Part shown: one piece after another, positions 61,745-64,000 of the stretch | Position numbering within the stretch: the stretch's first letter is position 1 | Layout of the letters: each line of letters begins with the position of its first letter | DNA from: Microbacterium testaceum StLB037 | Lineage (GTDB): Bacteria > Actinomycetota > Actinomycetes > Actinomycetales > Microbacteriaceae | Direction of reading: 5' to 3' | Length of the DNA stretch: 64,000 nt | Assembly: GCF_900104345.1 (NCBI RefSeq) | Contig: NZ_FNJN01000003.1 | Span: 434,001 to 498,000, forward strand | The notes under the pieces: model-generated | The model's database searches: none | What the model was told of the DNA's origin: nothing | What the model saw: only the letters and a program-made list of their open reading frames with translations | Translations under genes and position numbers: made by a program

Positions 61745-62641
61745 TTACTTGCTGTCGGTGGCCTCGGCGTCAGTGGCCTCGGTCTCGGCGGCCTCGGTCG
61801 ACTCCCCGGCCGAAGCCTCGGTCGACTCAGCGGCGGGAGCCTCGTCGGTCGACTCGGCCGCGGGGGCGTCGGTCGACTCGGCGGGGGTCTCGAGCAGCTC
61901 GCGCTCCCACTCGGCGAGGGGCTCGGCGGCCTCTTCTTCACCGGCGGGCTGGTGGCGCTGGATGAGGCCCTCGGCGGCGGCGTCGGCGATGATGCGCGTG
62001 AGCAGGCTCACCGAGCGGATCGCGTCGTCGTTACCGGGGATCGGGTACTGGAACTCGTCGGGGTCGGCGTTCGTGTCGAGGATGCCGATCACGGGGATGC
62101 CGAGCTTCTTGGCCTCGTCGACCGCGAGGTGCTCGCGCTTGGCGTCGACGACCCAGATCGCCGAGGGGGTCTTCTGCAGGTTGCGGATACCACCGAGCGA
62201 CTTGTGCAGCTTGTCGAGCTCGCGCTTCTTGAGCAGGAGCTCCTTCTTGGTGAAGCCGCTCTCGGCCGGGTTCTCGTAGTCGAGCTCCTCGAGCTCCTTC
62301 ATGCGGGCGAGGCGCTTCGACACCGTCTGGAAGTTGGTGAGAAGGCCACCGAGCCAGCGCTGGTTGACGTAGGGCTGGCCCACGCGGGTCGCCTGCTCGG
62401 CGAGAACTTCCTGCGCCTGCTTCTTGGTGCCGACGAAGAGGATGGTGCCGCCGTGTGCGACGGTCTCCTTGACGAACTCGTACGCCTTGTCGATGTAGCC
62501 GAGCGACTGCTGGAGGTCGATGATGTGGATGCCCGAGCGCTCGGTGAGGATGAAGCGCTTCACCTTCGGGTTCCACCGGCGGGTCTGGTGTCCGAAGTGA
62601 ACGCCGCTGTCGAGCAGCTGGCGGATGGTGACGACGGCCAT
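61745..62641 (-). CDS. rpsB: Ribosomal protein S2
   Basis: A 298-residue S2. [43 protein letters not shown] and [21 protein letters not shown] are hallmarks. The C-terminal 50 residues form an acidic tail of repeated AAESTD/E units ([20 protein letters not shown]), longer than in model bacteria. GGAG is seven bases before the ATG. First gene of the rpsB-tsf run. Confidence 0.97.
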   Translation of the reverse strand: MAVVTIRQLLDSGVHFGHQTRRWNPKVKRFILTERSGIHIIDLQQSLGYIDKAYEFVKETVAHGGTILFVGTKKQAQEVLAEQATRVGQPYVNQRWLGGLLTNFQTVSKRLARMKELEELDYENPAESGFTKKELLLKKRELDKLHKSLGGIRNLQKTPSAIWVVDAKREHLAVDEAKKLGIPVIGILDTNADPDEFQYPIPGNDDAIRSVSLLTRIIADAAAEGLIQRHQPAGEEEAAEPLAEWERELLETPAESTDAPAAESTDEAPAAESTEASAGESTEAAETEATDAEATDSK

Positions 62642-62955
62642 GGTCGTACTCCTGTTTCTGGGCGCTTTCGCGCCGTGGTTGTGGTTGTTCGCGCCAGACG
62701 ATCCGTCTGACGAGCCTGGTACCCGGCGCACACCCGCCATCCGCCGAAGCGGAGGACCAGGGGGTGTGGATGCCGCGCGGTGCGCTGCCCCGGAGGGCGG
62801 CGCGATGCGCTGTGGGCACGCGGAGTCATCCCGACATGCGAGATGCGTCCTCCAGCATACAGGACTGCTCCTCCCCACCCGCGTGCGGGCGCGAACTCTC
62901 CCCCGTCTCGCCTCCACGGCGCTCCGCGCGGACCCGGGGAGAGAAGACTTCGCTG
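62642..62955. other. Non-coding rpsB leader region
   Basis: A 314-base gap between divergent rpsB and the M23-like gene. It holds the rpsB leader with two small hairpins: GGCGC/GCGCC (62661-62674) and CAGACG/CGTCTG (62695-62709). These could take part in S2 autoregulation as known in other bacteria; no conserved leader is recognised. I see no convincing gene here. Confidence 0.45.
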
Positions 62956-63459
62956 ATGATCCCGGCATCCGCCCGCCTCGTCACTCTCGCCCTTCTGACG
63001 GCGACGCTCCTCGTATCGTCGCCCGCCGAAGCGTCCGACGGCGACCCGCTCGGCGACCGCGTCTGGGTGTGGCCCGCGATTCCGGCCCGGGTGGTGCGGC
63101 CGTTCGTCGCCCCTGCTCACATGTACGGTCCGGGTCACCGCGGGCTCGATCTCGCGGGAGATTCGGTCCGGTCCCCCGCGGACGGCCGCGTCGCCTTCGT
63201 GGGGGCCGTAGCCGGGCGCGACATCGTGACCATCGACCACGGCGACGGCCTCGTGACGACGCTGGAACCCGTGGTCACCGACCTGGATGTGGGTGCGGTC
63301 GTCGCGCGCGCGTCACCGGTGGGGCGGGTGGCCGCCGGTGGGCACGCCGGCCCCGCGACCGTCCACTTCGGGGTGCGGTGGAACGGTGAGTACGTGAATC
63401 CGCTGCGCCTGCTGGGCGGCGTCCCGCGAGCGGTGCTGCTGCCCTGCTGCGAGAGGTGA
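62956..63459 (+). CDS. Secreted M23-like peptidase, probably degenerate
   Basis: A 167-residue exported protein with signal peptide ([26 protein letters not shown]). The LytM/M23 fold shows in [42 protein letters not shown] and [15 protein letters not shown]. The HxxxD zinc pair is present (HRGLD), but the usual HxH lacks its first His (TVH), so catalysis is doubtful and a regulatory or binding role may be more likely. The start is the ATG 62956; GGGGAGAG lies about 13 bases upstream. Confidence 0.8.
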   Translation: MIPASARLVTLALLTATLLVSSPAEASDGDPLGDRVWVWPAIPARVVRPFVAPAHMYGPGHRGLDLAGDSVRSPADGRVAFVGAVAGRDIVTIDHGDGLVTTLEPVVTDLDVGAVVARASPVGRVAAGGHAGPATVHFGVRWNGEYVNPLRLLGGVPRAVLLPCCER

Positions 63460-63473
63460 CTCGGCGGGCCCGC

Positions 63474-64000
63474 TCATCCGATCCGGTTGCCGCGGCCCTC
63501 GACGGTCTGGGTGCCGATGCCGCCCGTGGCGCTCACGATGTTATCCTGCCCGCGGACCGTGACGGCCGAGATCGCACCGCCCGCCTGGATCGAGGACCGA
63601 TCGCCGCTCAGGTCGGCGCTGCCGATCGCCCCCGAGGAACGGACCGAGCCGTCGTTGCCCTGCAGGATGAGGGCATCGATCGAGCCGGCGTCGATGCGGG
63701 CGCGGTCGCCGGAGATGCGGAGGGTACCGATCGAGGCCCCCGAGGCGTCGACGGTGAGGGCCGACCCCGAGACGGTGAGCTCGGCGCACGTTCCGACGAT
63801 GCGGACGCTCTGCTCGGCCCCCGAGACGGTCTGGCTTCCCCCGTCGCCGCACGAGACGGCGTCGGTGCCGGATCCTGCGGCGGGAGTCGACGGGCCCGTC
63901 GACGAGACCGGCGCGGGAGACGTTGTGACGACGGAGGGCGAGGGCACGGCGACCGTGGGCGGAGGGCTCGAGGCGACGAGCCCGGGAGGAAGACGGGTTT
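63474..64000 (-). CDS. DUF3060-like exported protein (5' end cut by window)
   Basis: The frame stays open to the right edge, so the N-terminus is missing. The visible part starts with a Pro/Ser/Thr linker (PSPSVVTTSPAPVSS), then a right-handed repeat-like domain: QTVSGAEQSVRIVGTCAELTVSGSALTVDASGASIGT, RISGDRARIDAGSID, ending TVEGRGNRIG. This matches the DUF3060 pattern of mycobacterial and other actinobacterial surface proteins; function unknown. Confidence 0.7.
   Translation of the reverse strand, partial: TRLPPGLVASSPPPTVAVPSPSVVTTSPAPVSSTGPSTPAAGSGTDAVSCGDGGSQTVSGAEQSVRIVGTCAELTVSGSALTVDASGASIGTLRISGDRARIDAGSIDALILQGNDGSVRSSGAIGSADLSGDRSSIQAGGAISAVTVRGQDNIVSATGGIGTQTVEGRGNRIG

Overview
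The window looks like the chromosome of a high-GC Gram-positive bacterium, most likely a Microbacterium or close relative in the Microbacteriaceae. This is inferred from gene content and style: strong GC bias in third codon positions, an actinobacterial coproporphyrin ferrochelatase with Fe-S cysteines, GlgE-type maltosyltransferase, ClpS followed by a DUF2017 protein, DUF6993 and alternate-signal-peptide proteins, and many genes whose start codon sits 6-7 bases after a TANNNT box (leaderless transcripts).

Bases 1 to about 2715 are accessory DNA. They are visibly less GC-rich and hold the end of an AbiJ-N-terminal-domain-4 (abortive-infection type) gene, an Lsr2-like protein overlapping a tiny zinc-ribbon gene, small unrecognised genes, a leaderless small gene with a perfect actinobacterial LexA (SOS) box inside its promoter, and a tRNA-Gly-like sequence with a degenerate D-arm. 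I read this as one end of a prophage or integrative element. No integrase is visible.

From 2.8 to 7.4 kb lie a lipoprotein, a gamma-carbonic-anhydrase pair, and a four-gene cluster of SipW/TasA-like secreted proteins. The last of these is a Ser/His signal peptidase fused in frame to a surface-type domain ending in an LAWTG sorting-like tail. From 7.5 to 28.5 kb there is core metabolism and stress biology: Dps, an amidohydrolase, PaiB, Nei/Fpg glycosylase, RpiB, ferrochelatase, aminopeptidase N, an ABC transporter, MscS, globin, two thioesterases, EttA, SSB and a YczR/YczE pair. From 28.5 to 45 kb are tRNA-Arg and tRNA-His, oligoribonuclease, ClpS/DUF2017, Pol IV, GatCAB, an acyl-CoA ligase, NAD-dependent ligase, an ECF41 sigma factor with its carboxymuconolactone decarboxylase partner, and cysteine desulfurase/MnmA.

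From 45.3 to 51.7 kb run glgX, glgE and glgB, which together build and debranch alpha-glucan. From 51.8 to 64 kb are a thioredoxin-TPR protein, a large membrane protein, an AI-2E family exporter, an alpha/beta hydrolase, a lytic-transglycosylase-like secreted protein and the conserved rpsB-tsf-pyrH-frr-cdsA run, followed by an M23-like secreted protein and a DUF3060-like gene cut by the window end.

Other recurring signals are two divergent promoters that seem to share one symmetric TANNNTA box, several long perfect terminator hairpins, a long palindrome after dps, and strong enrichment of the heptamer GGATGCC/GGCATCC.
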